A stretch of 64,000 bases of DNA from Coriobacteriia bacterium (GTDB lineage: Bacteria > Actinomycetota > Coriobacteriia > WRKU01 > WQUG01): contig WRFR01000006.1 of NCBI GenBank assembly GCA_009778715.1, positions 1 to 64,000 of the forward strand, written 5' to 3'. The notes under the pieces were generated by a model. It ran no database searches. It saw nothing but the letters and a program-made list of their open reading frames with translations, and was not told the DNA's origin. Shown here in pieces: positions 1 to 8,793 of this stretch. The translations under genes were made by a program, and so were the position numbers. Positions within the stretch are counted from its first letter, which is position 1. Each line of letters starts with the position of its first letter.

Positions 1-1185
1 TACGGAAACGTCTCCTCGGTAAGCCGCAGCAATCTGCCGGCTGGAACCTATAAGGCTTTAGTCTTTGCCGGCAACGCGTATGGCTGGCATCTTCCGGGAG
101 CCTATTCCAATGTCTTTACGGTCGGGATTGTTGCTCGAGTCGTGTTTTCTGAAAACCGAAGTCCTGCTTGAACTTTTTCAGGACCTTGGGGAATAAATAC
201 TGGTCCTGCCTATTCTTTTGGGAACACAAGTAGGGTGCTATCAGCCGGGGCCACGATAACATTCAAATTCACAGGGACTAACATAGGCTTTATTTCCACG
301 AAGGGCCCAAATTATGGTTCGATCGCCATTTATGTAGACGGCGGTACTAATCCCGTGGCCACATTCAGCGAATATGCTTCAACGATAAGTTATCAGAAAC
401 AGGTTGGCGCAGTGATCGGACTGCCTCAAGGCGATCACACTATAGTTGTCAAAGCAGTATCTTCTGCGCTTGTTGAACTTGATCGAGTTGACATTGGGGG
501 CGCTCCCTCGAAAGCAAGGGTCTTTCCAGTCAAACCAAAAACTTCGATCTCGATCGATCGCTCAAGACCTTCCCCCAATAAAGGGGACGGACCGTTTGAA
601 GGGTATCTGTTCACCGTTCTTCATCATACTGGCACAAATAATGTCTCATCGGTGCTTAATCACCTCACGACCCCCGGAACAGACGTGTCGGCGAATTATG
701 TTATTACCAAAGCGGGCCATATTTACGAATTGGTCCCTCCGTTGCAGCGTGCCTGGCATGCAGGCGCCGGAAGCGGTTTTGGAATACCAGCCAATAACAT
801 GAATGCATATTCTGTTGGCATAGAACTCGTGAACCTGGGAGATGGAAAGGATCCCTACCCTGAGACACAGCTTACCGCACTCCAGAACCTGCTGAATTAT
901 CTCGAAGAGAATTATGCGACAACCTATCTCATCGATCACAAGATGTGGGCGGGAAGTCGGAAGACTGACCTCTCTGCGAATTTCCCCTTTGCGCGCTTTG
1001 GTGTTGGCAAGTACCTGCCAACGACCACCTCTGCACTATCTGCTGATCAGTTGCTTCCAAAAGCTTCAATCACTTGGGAAGATATAGTGGGTAATGGCGG
1101 TGAGAAGGGCGATGAGATTTGGGTTCCTGTGCCTAATCCTGATGCTGGCGTCAGCTCAAAAACAGACAAGGCGTCTCGTTACTAG
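1..1185 (+). pseudogene. N-acetylmuramoyl-L-alanine amidase (Amidase_2/PGRP type) with N-terminal accessory domain, 5'-truncated and interrupted by TGA
   Basis: The reading frame is open from base 1 to the TGA at 169-171 and continues in the same frame to the TAG at 1183-1185. The accessory beta-domain spans the stop: FSGPW lies just after it, and FKFTGTNIGF and AIYVDGG follow. A GTG at 235 gives a 316-residue remainder but would cut that domain, so 235 is unlikely to be the native start. The catalytic half has the Amidase_2 pattern, numbered from 235: LHHTG (His130/131), AWHAG (His175), GIELVN (Glu197), DHK (His235) and KTD (Asp245). These are the expected zinc-site and catalytic residues. 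The family cleaves the amide bond between muramic acid and the stem peptide. The gene may be a pseudogene, or the TGA may be a sequence error; the intact catalytic half argues that any mutation is recent. Confidence 0.75.
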
Positions 1186-1226
1186 TATCAAAAGAAGATC
1201 AAGTATCAATTCGTTACAAGTATCAA
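1184..1226. repeat. Three copies of AGTATCAA
   Basis: The octamer AGTATCAA occurs at 1184-1191, 1202-1209 and 1219-1226, with periods of 18 and 17 bases. The copies lie between the amidase stop codon and the terminator stem, and the last one overlaps the foot of that stem. No function is evident. Confidence 0.5.
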
Positions 1227-1254
1227 GAAGAGGGGGCATTTGCCCCCTCTTCTT
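1225..1254. terminator. Bidirectional terminator between amidase and L,D-transpeptidase
   Basis: A perfect 14-bp inverted repeat pairs 1225-1238 with 1241-1254. The stem begins AAGAAGAGGGGGCA and the central bases are TT. The A-rich foot and T-rich opposite foot would let it stop transcription of both converging genes. Confidence 0.85.
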
Positions 1255-1276
1255 TGTAATGCTATTGCATACCTTT

Positions 1277-3061
1277 TTACTGGTGGACGATGACTTTAGT
1301 CCCAACTGAGACCATCCCATACAGGGCACGCGCCTTATCCAAGGGCATGTTAACGCAGCCATGGCTGCCGTAACCCTGCTTGTAGCGCTGGCCGCCGAAC
1401 TTCGCCTGCCAGACCGCATCATGAAGGCCGTAGCCCTTGTAGAATGGCATCCAGTAACTGACCAGGGTGTGATAACCGGGGCCGTTAAGATACGTGTTGC
1501 GTGATTTCAGATAGATCGCGAAGGTACCTTGAACAGTCGGCATGCTTGGACGACCAGTGACAACAGGTGACGAAAGAACGACTTTTCCGTTCACATAGTA
1601 GCGAAGGGTCTGCTCGGAAATATCCACGTCAACATAAGAAGCGGCAGCTGGCTTCGGGGGAACAATTGCTGTTCCGTGGATCACGATGCGGTCAATGGTG
1701 ACAAGCTTTGGTGCGGCAGAAGTGACTGTGACCTTAAGCACATGGGTTTTGCCGATGCTCAACCCCTCACGGTGAAAGAGAGCCTGCTTATACTGAGGCG
1801 ATGAGGTGGCCAGGTTGATGGATTTTTGTGTGATCCCATCTATAGCAATAGAGGCAGTGCCATAGGTCGAGGCAGTGATCCCTATCCACTCAATGCTGTC
1901 ACCCTTGAAGGAGACCTGAAAAGAAGCGCCCTTTGTACTGCTGCTTTTTATTGCTCCATCATAGGATCTGGAAGAGGACACCTTAGTCCAGGTGCCTGAA
2001 TACACGATGGAGGAATGCAGCTCGTAATAACCGTTCCAGCCGTTGCCCGATTCTGTGGCCGGTGCAAACGTAACAGCAGAGCCATTATGCACCATGATGC
2101 GATCAACACAAGCTAAGGTAGGTGTGGCAGAGGCGACCGTGATAGTCAAGGTATGGACTTTTGACGCATCCAACCCCGTTTTTCTGTACAGAGCCTGCTT
2201 GTAATATGTGTTACCGGTTGTCAGATCGATAGTACCCCGGCCGACGCCATCGAGAGTTATGTGCGCTTTCCCGCAGGTTGCAGCGCGGATGCCATCCCAC
2301 TCGACTGCGTCGCCAGTGAAACGGATCATGGCAGCAGCTCCTGGTTGCTTACTGTATTTGAGTGCGCCGCCGCTGTTAGCAGCGTTAGTCGCGACCCCCC
2401 AAGAGCCAATGAAGGTGATATGGCTATTGGTCTCTTCGTAACCGATCCAACCGTTACCGGCATTTGTTGCAGGACGTGGTGCGGGATCAGGAGGACCAGC
2501 ATATCCCTGAACTTGAAAAGCGTCGATGCCGACAAACTTCGGCGCAGAAGAAGTAACGGTGATCTTAAGCTTATGAGCAGTGTTTGATAAGCCTTCTTTG
2601 TGAAACAGGGTCTGCTGATATTGCGGAGATGAAGTTGTCATACTGACGTTGGCCGCTGTGCCACCATCAATGGTCACGGCCGCTTGCCCATAGGTGGTCG
2701 CAGTGATACCTAACCACTTAACGCCGGTTCCGGTGAAAGTAAGGGTGGCAGTTGTCCCTTTTGCTGAAGTGAGTTTAACTGCTCCGCCGGAGCTGCGAGA
2801 AGAAGAGGCATTGCTCCAAGTGCCCGTATAAGAGATGTTGCGGTCAGTTTCCTGGTAGGTCTTCCAAGGAAGGGTGGCAGAGGCAGAAGCAACAGGGTTT
2901 GGGGTTAATGTTTGTGAGGGAGCTGTTTGTGATGCAATGAGTGCGGTGCTTGTGGTTGTAATCGAATCTGCAGTCGCTGCTCCAGCGCTACTTTGCGGCA
3001 GTATGCCACATACTAATAGGGCTGAAAAAATATACAGTACAATTCTTGAATGGCGCCTCAT
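1277..3061 (-). CDS. Secreted L,D-transpeptidase (YkuD domain) with three repeated accessory domains
   Basis: This 594-residue protein begins with a signal peptide (basic MRRHSR, then a hydrophobic stretch). Three homologous beta-domains of about 120 residues follow at roughly 64-186, 202-325 and 338-460. Each carries a (Y/F)xGxW motif, an SGGA- or DGA-type turn, a WxGI motif, and in two copies IDG. The C-terminal YkuD domain (about 476-594) ends with SHGCVN, which holds the catalytic His and Cys near 567 and 569. The family makes 3-3 cross-links in peptidoglycan outside the membrane. The same accessory domain occurs in the convergent amidase, so it may bind wall glycan or a surface polysaccharide; that role is inferred. 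The start is supported by the signal peptide and a weak GGAT upstream. Confidence 0.9.
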   Translation of the reverse strand: MRRHSRIVLYIFSALLVCGILPQSSAGAATADSITTTSTALIASQTAPSQTLTPNPVASASATLPWKTYQETDRNISYTGTWSNASSSRSSGGAVKLTSAKGTTATLTFTGTGVKWLGITATTYGQAAVTIDGGTAANVSMTTSSPQYQQTLFHKEGLSNTAHKLKITVTSSAPKFVGIDAFQVQGYAGPPDPAPRPATNAGNGWIGYEETNSHITFIGSWGVATNAANSGGALKYSKQPGAAAMIRFTGDAVEWDGIRAATCGKAHITLDGVGRGTIDLTTGNTYYKQALYRKTGLDASKVHTLTITVASATPTLACVDRIMVHNGSAVTFAPATESGNGWNGYYELHSSIVYSGTWTKVSSSRSYDGAIKSSSTKGASFQVSFKGDSIEWIGITASTYGTASIAIDGITQKSINLATSSPQYKQALFHREGLSIGKTHVLKVTVTSAAPKLVTIDRIVIHGTAIVPPKPAAASYVDVDISEQTLRYYVNGKVVLSSPVVTGRPSMPTVQGTFAIYLKSRNTYLNGPGYHTLVSYWMPFYKGYGLHDAVWQAKFGGQRYKQGYGSHGCVNMPLDKARALYGMVSVGTKVIVHQ

Positions 3062-3180
3062 GAACCGATCCTAACCTTTGGAGAAACAAAGCGTATTAAT
3101 TATAGCAGGGACACCTGGCCAACGTTTGCATAATCAACTGAAGCTAAATGATATTAATAGGAGCATCCAGATCCGCGTTA

Positions 3181-3186
3181 TATAAT
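3181..3186 (+). promoter_or_regulatory. Possible -10 box (TATAAT)
   Basis: A perfect TATAAT ends eight bases before the ATG of the first glycosyltransferase. No clear -35 element is visible. If used, transcription would begin about at the start codon and the message would be almost leaderless. A GGAG ribosome site also fits in the gap, so this may be chance. Confidence 0.35.
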
Positions 3187-3194
3187 TGGAGCAA

Positions 3195-4448
3195 ATGAAT
3201 TCTTATACGGTGCTACATTACCCTAACAACACGGCGTCGCTGGCGTCAGTAAATAATGCTGCGCTAATAGCGATCGGCGTATCGAGTAAAGCGTATATCA
3301 GAAGTCTCTATGCGGATGTTGTGGTGCAATCGAACGAAGGTGTCAACATCCTTTCGTTCAGTCATTTGGATGAACCACGGGGGATCGATCCTCATTTCTT
3401 TCCGCTGTTTTCAAGGGCAACCGCGCGAAAGATGCTTGATGCCTATGCGACTTCTCAATCGCGGCCAGTCATACATTTCTTGTCTGTGTGGAGTAGCGAG
3501 TTCATTAAACGGGTCATCAATCGTTTACCGGGAGGCGCCCAGATTCAGATGCTGATAAAACGATGGAAAGGCCGTCATATTGCACCCCAGTTACGCTTTA
3601 TTGACGGGGCCGACATCATCCACTGTTATTCGGGAGATCTGGCAGGTTCTGCACCCGAGCGCTTAGTGCGCGAACGCCAGATACCCGGCCTGGCAGCCTG
3701 GCAGGGTTCTGAGATCCGGATGCCATCAATCGAATCTCAGACCAACCCTTATTATCACCTGATACTCGACGAGGACGGGATATCACCTTTTGGCGACGAT
3801 GGTCTTTCCCGCATACGCCAACAGAAGATGTATGAACTGGGATTCGAACCTTTGGTTACCGCTGGCATGCGCCAGTATATCCTGCCAGAATACACCGGCC
3901 CGATCCACCAGATATTTCATCCTGTTTCCCTTGATTCTGAGCCAGCTTACCCAGAGCTCAACAACTTGCGCCCTTTGATCGTACACATTCCAAGCAAGGA
4001 GAGGGTAAAAGGCTCTCTTTACGTGCGCCGTGCTATCGAGCGTATTCGGCCACTTGCGGACTTCGAGTATATCGAGGCTACAGGGATCCCGCGTACGGAA
4101 GTTCTTGATCTCATGCGGCGCTGTGATATCTACATCGACCAAATGATTCTCGGCGACCATGGCATGGCGTCGCTTGAAGCGATGTCTTATGGCAAGCCGG
4201 TCGTCTGTTATCTGAAGCCTTCGGTGCTGGAGCTTCTCCCGGCAGATATCCCAATCGTCAATGCAACTATTGATGATCTTTCAGAGAAGCTGCTTGAGCT
4301 GATCAAGGACCCGCAGATGCGCTGCGATCTGGGGCAAGCTTCCCGCGCTTATGTAAAGAAGTATCATGACCCATACAAGTTAGCTGTCCGGCTCGATGGG
4401 ATCTATCGCGATGTTTTATCTCGGAAAGGGCATAACGCAGTAGCGTGA
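3195..4448 (+). CDS. Glycosyltransferase, GT4-like (GT-B fold), 'SYTVLH' subfamily
   Basis: The protein has 417 residues. The ATG at 3195 is chosen over an in-frame TTG at 3186 because the paralogue at 12011 starts with the matching MSSYTVLHFP (here MNSYTVLHYP), and GGAG lies just upstream. The C-terminal nucleotide-sugar domain shows LIVHIPSKERVKGS and EAMSYGKP, the latter being the EX7E-like donor region. The central IPGLAAWQGSE motif is shared with the paralogue. The substrate cannot be read from the sequence. As the first gene of the glycan locus it may add a sugar to a lipid-linked intermediate at the cytoplasmic face. Its stop overlaps a 13-codon ORF that echoes the subfamily N-terminus. 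Confidence 0.8.
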   Translation: MNSYTVLHYPNNTASLASVNNAALIAIGVSSKAYIRSLYADVVVQSNEGVNILSFSHLDEPRGIDPHFFPLFSRATARKMLDAYATSQSRPVIHFLSVWSSEFIKRVINRLPGGAQIQMLIKRWKGRHIAPQLRFIDGADIIHCYSGDLAGSAPERLVRERQIPGLAAWQGSEIRMPSIESQTNPYYHLILDEDGISPFGDDGLSRIRQQKMYELGFEPLVTAGMRQYILPEYTGPIHQIFHPVSLDSEPAYPELNNLRPLIVHIPSKERVKGSLYVRRAIERIRPLADFEYIEATGIPRTEVLDLMRRCDIYIDQMILGDHGMASLEAMSYGKPVVCYLKPSVLELLPADIPIVNATIDDLSEKLLELIKDPQMRCDLGQASRAYVKKYHDPYKLAVRLDGIYRDVLSRKGHNAVA

Positions 4449-4483
4449 AGTCGTATACGGTACTATGTAAATCAGGATGCTGA
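4445..4483 (+). pseudogene. 13-codon remnant resembling the start of the SYTVLH glycosyltransferases
   Basis: A GTG overlapping the previous stop (GTGA) opens a frame that reads MKSYTVLCKSGC and then stops. The SYTVL segment matches the starts of the genes at 3195 and 12011 in both residues and codons. The rest of a glycosyltransferase gene is missing. It may be the scar of a deleted third paralogue, or a coincidence. Confidence 0.35.
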
Positions 4484-4506
4484 ATAATGATTTTGAAGGG
4501 ACTACG

Positions 4507-5247
4507 ATGACTAACTTGATTTCTGGGCAGTCAAACATCGACGCTTCGGTATTGCTGGGTGAAAGCATCATCGTCGAAGAGGGGGTCGTGATCGAAGCGG
4601 GTACGACTATCGGTAACCACGTCACCATCAAAACGGGGACGCATATCGGTAAGAACTGCACGATCTTCGACTTTGCGATGTTAGGTAAACAGCCCAAGTT
4701 GGGTAAATCATCAACAGCAGGTGGCGGCGGCCTCTCAGGGCTTACGCTGGGTGATGGCTGTTCGGTTGGCTCACATACGGTGCTTATGGCGGGTACGAGT
4801 TTTGGGGTTGAGTGCATCATTGGTGACAACGCAGGAGTGCGAGAACGGTGCGTTATCGGTGATAGCGTGATCGTTGGGCGCAGTGTCACGGTCGAAAATG
4901 ATACCACAATCGGATCGCATACCCGTATCCAGTCCGGAGCCTACGTCACTGCTTATGTCACCGTCGAAGAAGATGTGTTTATTGCGCCGATGGTCGTCAT
5001 GACTAACGACAACTACATGGGTCGGACTGAAAAGCGCCTGACTGAAATGCGCGGGTGCACAGTGCGCCGCGGGGCGCGAGTTGGTGGCGGAGTGCATATT
5101 CTGCCAGGTATCGAGATAGGCGAGGATAGTTTTATCGCGACAGGGTCGGTAGTCACGCGTGATGTCGAGCCGCGCATGCTCGTGATGGGGGTACCTGCCA
5201 AACCGATTCGCCCGGTAGCCGAGGAGGAACTCCTCGAAAACCAATAG
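4507..5247 (+). CDS. Left-handed beta-helix (hexapeptide-repeat) acyltransferase, WbpD/VioB-like
   Basis: A 246-residue protein starts at the ATG at 4507, which follows GAAGGG; an upstream in-frame ATG at 4477 has a poor ribosome site. Nearly the whole chain is hexapeptide repeats (for example IIVEEGVVIEAGTTIG and CVIGDSVIVG). The end is typical of sugar N-acetyltransferases: VTRDVEPRMLVMGVPAKPIR. With the DegT aminotransferase at 7607 and the Gfo/Idh enzymes at 13439 and 14462, it could acetylate an amino group on a nucleotide-linked amino sugar, as WbpD does for UDP-2,3-diamino-glucuronate derivatives. The exact sugar is inferred. The gene converges on the GT2 gene, leaving only 14 bases between stops. 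Confidence 0.8.
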   Translation: MTNLISGQSNIDASVLLGESIIVEEGVVIEAGTTIGNHVTIKTGTHIGKNCTIFDFAMLGKQPKLGKSSTAGGGGLSGLTLGDGCSVGSHTVLMAGTSFGVECIIGDNAGVRERCVIGDSVIVGRSVTVENDTTIGSHTRIQSGAYVTAYVTVEEDVFIAPMVVMTNDNYMGRTEKRLTEMRGCTVRRGARVGGGVHILPGIEIGEDSFIATGSVVTRDVEPRMLVMGVPAKPIRPVAEEELLENQ

Positions 5248-5261
5248 GCTGGGGGGGGCAA

Positions 5262-6242
5262 TCAGGAGCGTTTGATCCTTTGGGCGAACGCTGAGGCGCG
5301 CTTTTCTCCCAGAAAAGTTGCCGCAAGATGATAAAAGGCCTGTTTCCAGTGGGGGGCGTCTGCAGAAACCGTCCGGCTTGAGCGGTATCCATCAGTCGTT
5401 TCCAGGGCAGTTATCTTGGGGTCACGCGAAGCAATGACTTCAGTAATCCGTATGATCTCCTGGCAAAGGCTGTGGATCTGGTTCCCGGTCAACTGGTCAG
5501 TATGTTCATCGAGGAAGCGCCCGAAGATCTTTACTTCAGATTTATATTGGGGCATAAGATTGCCAGATTTGCGATCTTCATGCTCTTGATGGCAGATGAA
5601 GAGGGCTTCGGGTATCTGGATCCCCTTCTCTCCAAGGATCAAGATGCGCAGTAAAAGATCGAGGTCTTCGGCGTATTCAGACTCATCGAAATAGCCGATC
5701 TGCTCATAGAGCGACTTTTTTGCCACGGCGCCCGCGAAGCTGAAGGGGATCTTACGGAGGTAGGCATCCAGGTCATAAGAGATGATCTTCTGAGAATCTG
5801 ACATCAACATTGTTTTTTGGGGAGAGATGATCTGGAGGTTACAGGCGTAGAACAGAGAGTCGGGGATCTGTTCTATGGTTGTGCGCATGGTTTCAACATA
5901 ATCTGGGGTGAATTCGTCATCGGCGCCCAAGTAAGCGACCCATTCGGTCTGCAAGGCGCAAAGGCCGGTATTAAGAGCGGAGGCAGTACCTCCATTCTCC
6001 TGGTGGATAACGGTGATGCGAGGATCTTTCTCTGCGAATTGCGAGAGTATCTCTAACGAATCATCAGTTGAGCCATCATCTACAACGACCAGGCGCCAGT
6101 ACTCATCGGTCTGGTTTTCAATCGAAGATATCGTACGATCAAGAAACGCCGACGCATTATAGGCAGGGATAGCGATACCGATGGTCAGGCTACTATCGGC
6201 CCACAGTCCTGGATGGCTCTCTTTATGTTGCGCTGCCTTCAT
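5262..6242 (-). CDS. Family 2 glycosyltransferase (GT-A fold)
   Basis: The start at 6242 (326 residues) follows AAAGGGATCGACC on the minus strand, a better ribosome site than the in-frame ATG at 6278 (338 residues). The N-terminal half has standard GT2 motifs: IAIPAYNAS, VVVDDGSTD, HQENGGTASALNTG and the LGADDE metal-binding motif. The later part has EYAEDLDLLLR, an ED(x)2L-type acceptor-side motif. It is a paralogue of the GT2 gene at 16761, which shares NGGTASALNTG and LGADDE. It is one of only two minus-strand genes inside the glycan locus. Confidence 0.85.
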   Translation of the reverse strand: MKAAQHKESHPGLWADSSLTIGIAIPAYNASAFLDRTISSIENQTDEYWRLVVVDDGSTDDSLEILSQFAEKDPRITVIHQENGGTASALNTGLCALQTEWVAYLGADDEFTPDYVETMRTTIEQIPDSLFYACNLQIISPQKTMLMSDSQKIISYDLDAYLRKIPFSFAGAVAKKSLYEQIGYFDESEYAEDLDLLLRILILGEKGIQIPEALFICHQEHEDRKSGNLMPQYKSEVKIFGRFLDEHTDQLTGNQIHSLCQEIIRITEVIASRDPKITALETTDGYRSSRTVSADAPHWKQAFYHLAATFLGEKRASAFAQRIKRS

Positions 6243-6344
6243 GGTCGATCCCTTTCTTAAAACGACCGGTTTGACCATGATACTATGATAACGAACTTAC
6301 AGAGAAGTCGATGAATCTTTCTCAGATAGAAAGCGAGCATCTGG

Positions 6345-7556
6345 ATGGCGACATCTGAAACCCGACCATTGCAGGGCATGCGTATAGCGGCGCTTGTCAA
6401 TAATGATACGTATCGGGATTCACGCGTTAAAAAGGAGTGCGCTGCGCTCGTTGAGGCTGGGGCAGATGTTACGCTTGTCGGATGGGGGAGCAAGTATCCA
6501 GGCGCTCTTGATGAGTTACCTTATCGGCTGGTGCTTGTCGAACCAAAGTCTCCTCCGGTATGGTATAGGAGTCTTGGGCGTGAGACAGTCTTCTATCCGC
6601 TTCGCGTTGCGGTGAACCTTTCGCTACGCCCTTATTACAAAAAGAACTTCGCCTCAGTCCATACTCCGATAGTCAAGGCACTGCGCAGCGAACACTTTGA
6701 TGCTATCCACGCTAATGATTTTGATATGCTCGAGACAGGCGCCTATCTCGCAAGGCGCATGGGCGCGCGGCTTGTCTATGACTCGCATGAGATATTTCTC
6801 GCTCCAGGTCGCTGGGAACTTGCGCCTGCAGTGCAAGAACGGTTTGAACATGATGAGCAGCGACTTTTCCAGGATCTTGATGGCTTCATTACTGTCAATC
6901 CACAAATCGGCGACTATCTTGTCTCGCGCTATGGTTCGTCGATCGAACCGGTTATCGTTTATAACGGCTCCACGCATGCTGTGCCAGAAGCACAACCGGC
7001 GCATACGCCCCTCCGGGTATTTTTCTTGGGGATCTTTCAGCCATTCTATCACTTTTCTCGCCTGATTCCTCAACTGACGCGTTTTCGGGGCAGAATGGAG
7101 CTGACACTACAGGGGTATGGAGGCGAAGAAGATGCGATCAGGGAGGCGATATCGGCAAGCCAAACGGAGGATTTTATCCGGATACTTCCCCCGGTGGATA
7201 CCTTTTCGATCATCGATGCGAGCAAAAATCATGACGTTGGGCTTATAAACCTTGAGGCAGGCAATCTTAATCAAGTCATGGCGTCACCCAATAAGTTTTT
7301 TGATTATCTTTCTGCAGGGCTGGCAGTAGTAGCGCCCCTGCAACTTGAGTTTGTGCAGTCGATCATAGAGCAAACAGGAGCAGGTTCTTGCTATGATCAG
7401 CAAAAGCCCGAGGATATTTTGCCCGTACTTGATCACCTTATCGGCAATCCAACAGAGGTATCTGCCATGAAACGTAATGCTTTAGCAACAGCACCTCACT
7501 TCACCTGGGATATCCAGAAGCGCAAACTGGTAGAATTATATAGTTCGTTGAGATGA
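6345..7556 (+). CDS. Glycosyltransferase family 4 (GT-B)
   Basis: This 403-residue protein opens with IAALVNNDTYRDSRVKKE, the N-terminal Rossmann fold of a GT4 subgroup also seen at 10749 and 15562. IHANDFDMLETG and VYDSHEIF mark the acceptor side. The donor side has MASPNKFFDYLSAGLAVV. The region around LPYRLVLVEP and GRETVFYP matches the gene at 10749 closely, so the two are likely duplicates. It lies divergent from the GT2 gene with a 102-base shared gap and starts the run to 13363. The substrate is unknown. Confidence 0.85.
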   Translation: MATSETRPLQGMRIAALVNNDTYRDSRVKKECAALVEAGADVTLVGWGSKYPGALDELPYRLVLVEPKSPPVWYRSLGRETVFYPLRVAVNLSLRPYYKKNFASVHTPIVKALRSEHFDAIHANDFDMLETGAYLARRMGARLVYDSHEIFLAPGRWELAPAVQERFEHDEQRLFQDLDGFITVNPQIGDYLVSRYGSSIEPVIVYNGSTHAVPEAQPAHTPLRVFFLGIFQPFYHFSRLIPQLTRFRGRMELTLQGYGGEEDAIREAISASQTEDFIRILPPVDTFSIIDASKNHDVGLINLEAGNLNQVMASPNKFFDYLSAGLAVVAPLQLEFVQSIIEQTGAGSCYDQQKPEDILPVLDHLIGNPTEVSAMKRNALATAPHFTWDIQKRKLVELYSSLR

Positions 7557-7606
7557 ATCTTTCTATCAGCACGCTTCCATAAGGTATCTAGTAAGGAGAA
7601 AATTCC

Positions 7607-8710
7607 ATGGCTGTTCCTCTCTTGGATCTCACACTTCAATATCACGCGCACAAGGATGAGTTCGATGGAGTGATTTCGGGCATTTTTGAGCGTTCTTCTT
7701 TTATCGGAGGTGCGCCGGTCAAACAACTGGAGGCCGATATCGCTGCTTTCTGCGGCACGGAGTACTGTGTTGCTTGTGGAAATGGTACCGATGCCTTGTT
7801 CTTGATTATGTTCGCTGCAGGGATCGGCAAGGGTGATGAAGTCATCACAACGCCGTGGACGTTTTTCGCGACGGTCGAAGCCATCCAACACGTGGGCGCC
7901 ACACCGGTGTTCGTTGATATCGAACCCGGCACATTCAATATCGATGCGAGCAAGATCGAGGCTGCGATCACACCAAAGACTAAGGCGATCTTGCCGGTGC
8001 ATATCTTTGGGCAATGTGCCGATATGGATGTTATCAATGCTATTGCCAAGGCCCACGGTCTCCTGGTATTCGAGGATGCCTGCCAAGCGATCGGCGCTAC
8101 CTACAAGGGCAAACGAGCTGGCTCTCTGGCGCATGCCGCGGCGTTCTCGTTCTTCCCGAGTAAGAACCTCGGTTGCGCGGGTGACGGTGGGTGCGTTACC
8201 ACTGATGACAAGGAGCTTGCCGATAAAGCACGCCTATTCGCGGCTCATGGCGCGTCATCTAAGTACCATCATTCGATCTTTGGGGGTAACTCTCGCCTGG
8301 ATACCCTCCAGGCAGCCCTGCTCTCGGCGAAACTTCCCTATCTGGATGAGAACAACAGCCAGCGTCATGACGCGGCGAAGTATTATGATGCAGCGTTCGC
8401 GGATGTTGACGAGATCGAGACCCCGGTCGAACGAGACTATGGCACGATGGTCTATCATCTCTACATCATTAAGTCCCAGAAGTGCGCAGAGGTACAGGCG
8501 GCTCTCAAGGATGCGGGTATCGGCAATGCCATTTACTACCCGTTATCCCTTCACCTTCAAGAGGCCATGAAACTGCTTCCTGATTGGAAGACTCCCAGTT
8601 TACCGATCAGTGAAAGTTGCGATAACCGATGCCTGGGGATCCCTTGTTTCCCGGGAATCACACAAGAGCAGCAGGATGAGGTCATCAGGGTCATTCTGGG
8701 TATCCTTTAA
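7607..8710 (+). CDS. DegT/DnrJ/EryC1 family PLP-dependent nucleotide-sugar aminotransferase
   Basis: A 367-residue protein begins at an ATG preceded by AAGGAG. Family motifs are GNGTDALFL, TTPWTFFAT, FEDACQAIGA and AFSFFPSKNLGCAGDGG, where Lys of PSKNLG should form the aldimine with PLP. The family adds an amino group from glutamate to a keto sugar bound to a nucleotide. A WbpE-like role at C3 would fit the Gfo/Idh oxidoreductases and the hexapeptide acetyltransferase in the same locus; that assignment is inference. Confidence 0.9.
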   Translation: MAVPLLDLTLQYHAHKDEFDGVISGIFERSSFIGGAPVKQLEADIAAFCGTEYCVACGNGTDALFLIMFAAGIGKGDEVITTPWTFFATVEAIQHVGATPVFVDIEPGTFNIDASKIEAAITPKTKAILPVHIFGQCADMDVINAIAKAHGLLVFEDACQAIGATYKGKRAGSLAHAAAFSFFPSKNLGCAGDGGCVTTDDKELADKARLFAAHGASSKYHHSIFGGNSRLDTLQAALLSAKLPYLDENNSQRHDAAKYYDAAFADVDEIETPVERDYGTMVYHLYIIKSQKCAEVQAALKDAGIGNAIYYPLSLHLQEAMKLLPDWKTPSLPISESCDNRCLGIPCFPGITQEQQDEVIRVILGIL

Positions 8711-8793
8711 TATGAGGCCGGGGGTTCTGAATAGGGATGCTTGAGGTAGGTCCATTAAGGCTCGTCTGCGTTGCAGCTGTTTTCTAGGAGAAG

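Noticed and set aside
169-171. TGA as a reassigned or selenocysteine codon
   Set aside because: Many genes here end in TGA, and no Cys/Sec motif or convincing downstream hairpin is seen at this site.
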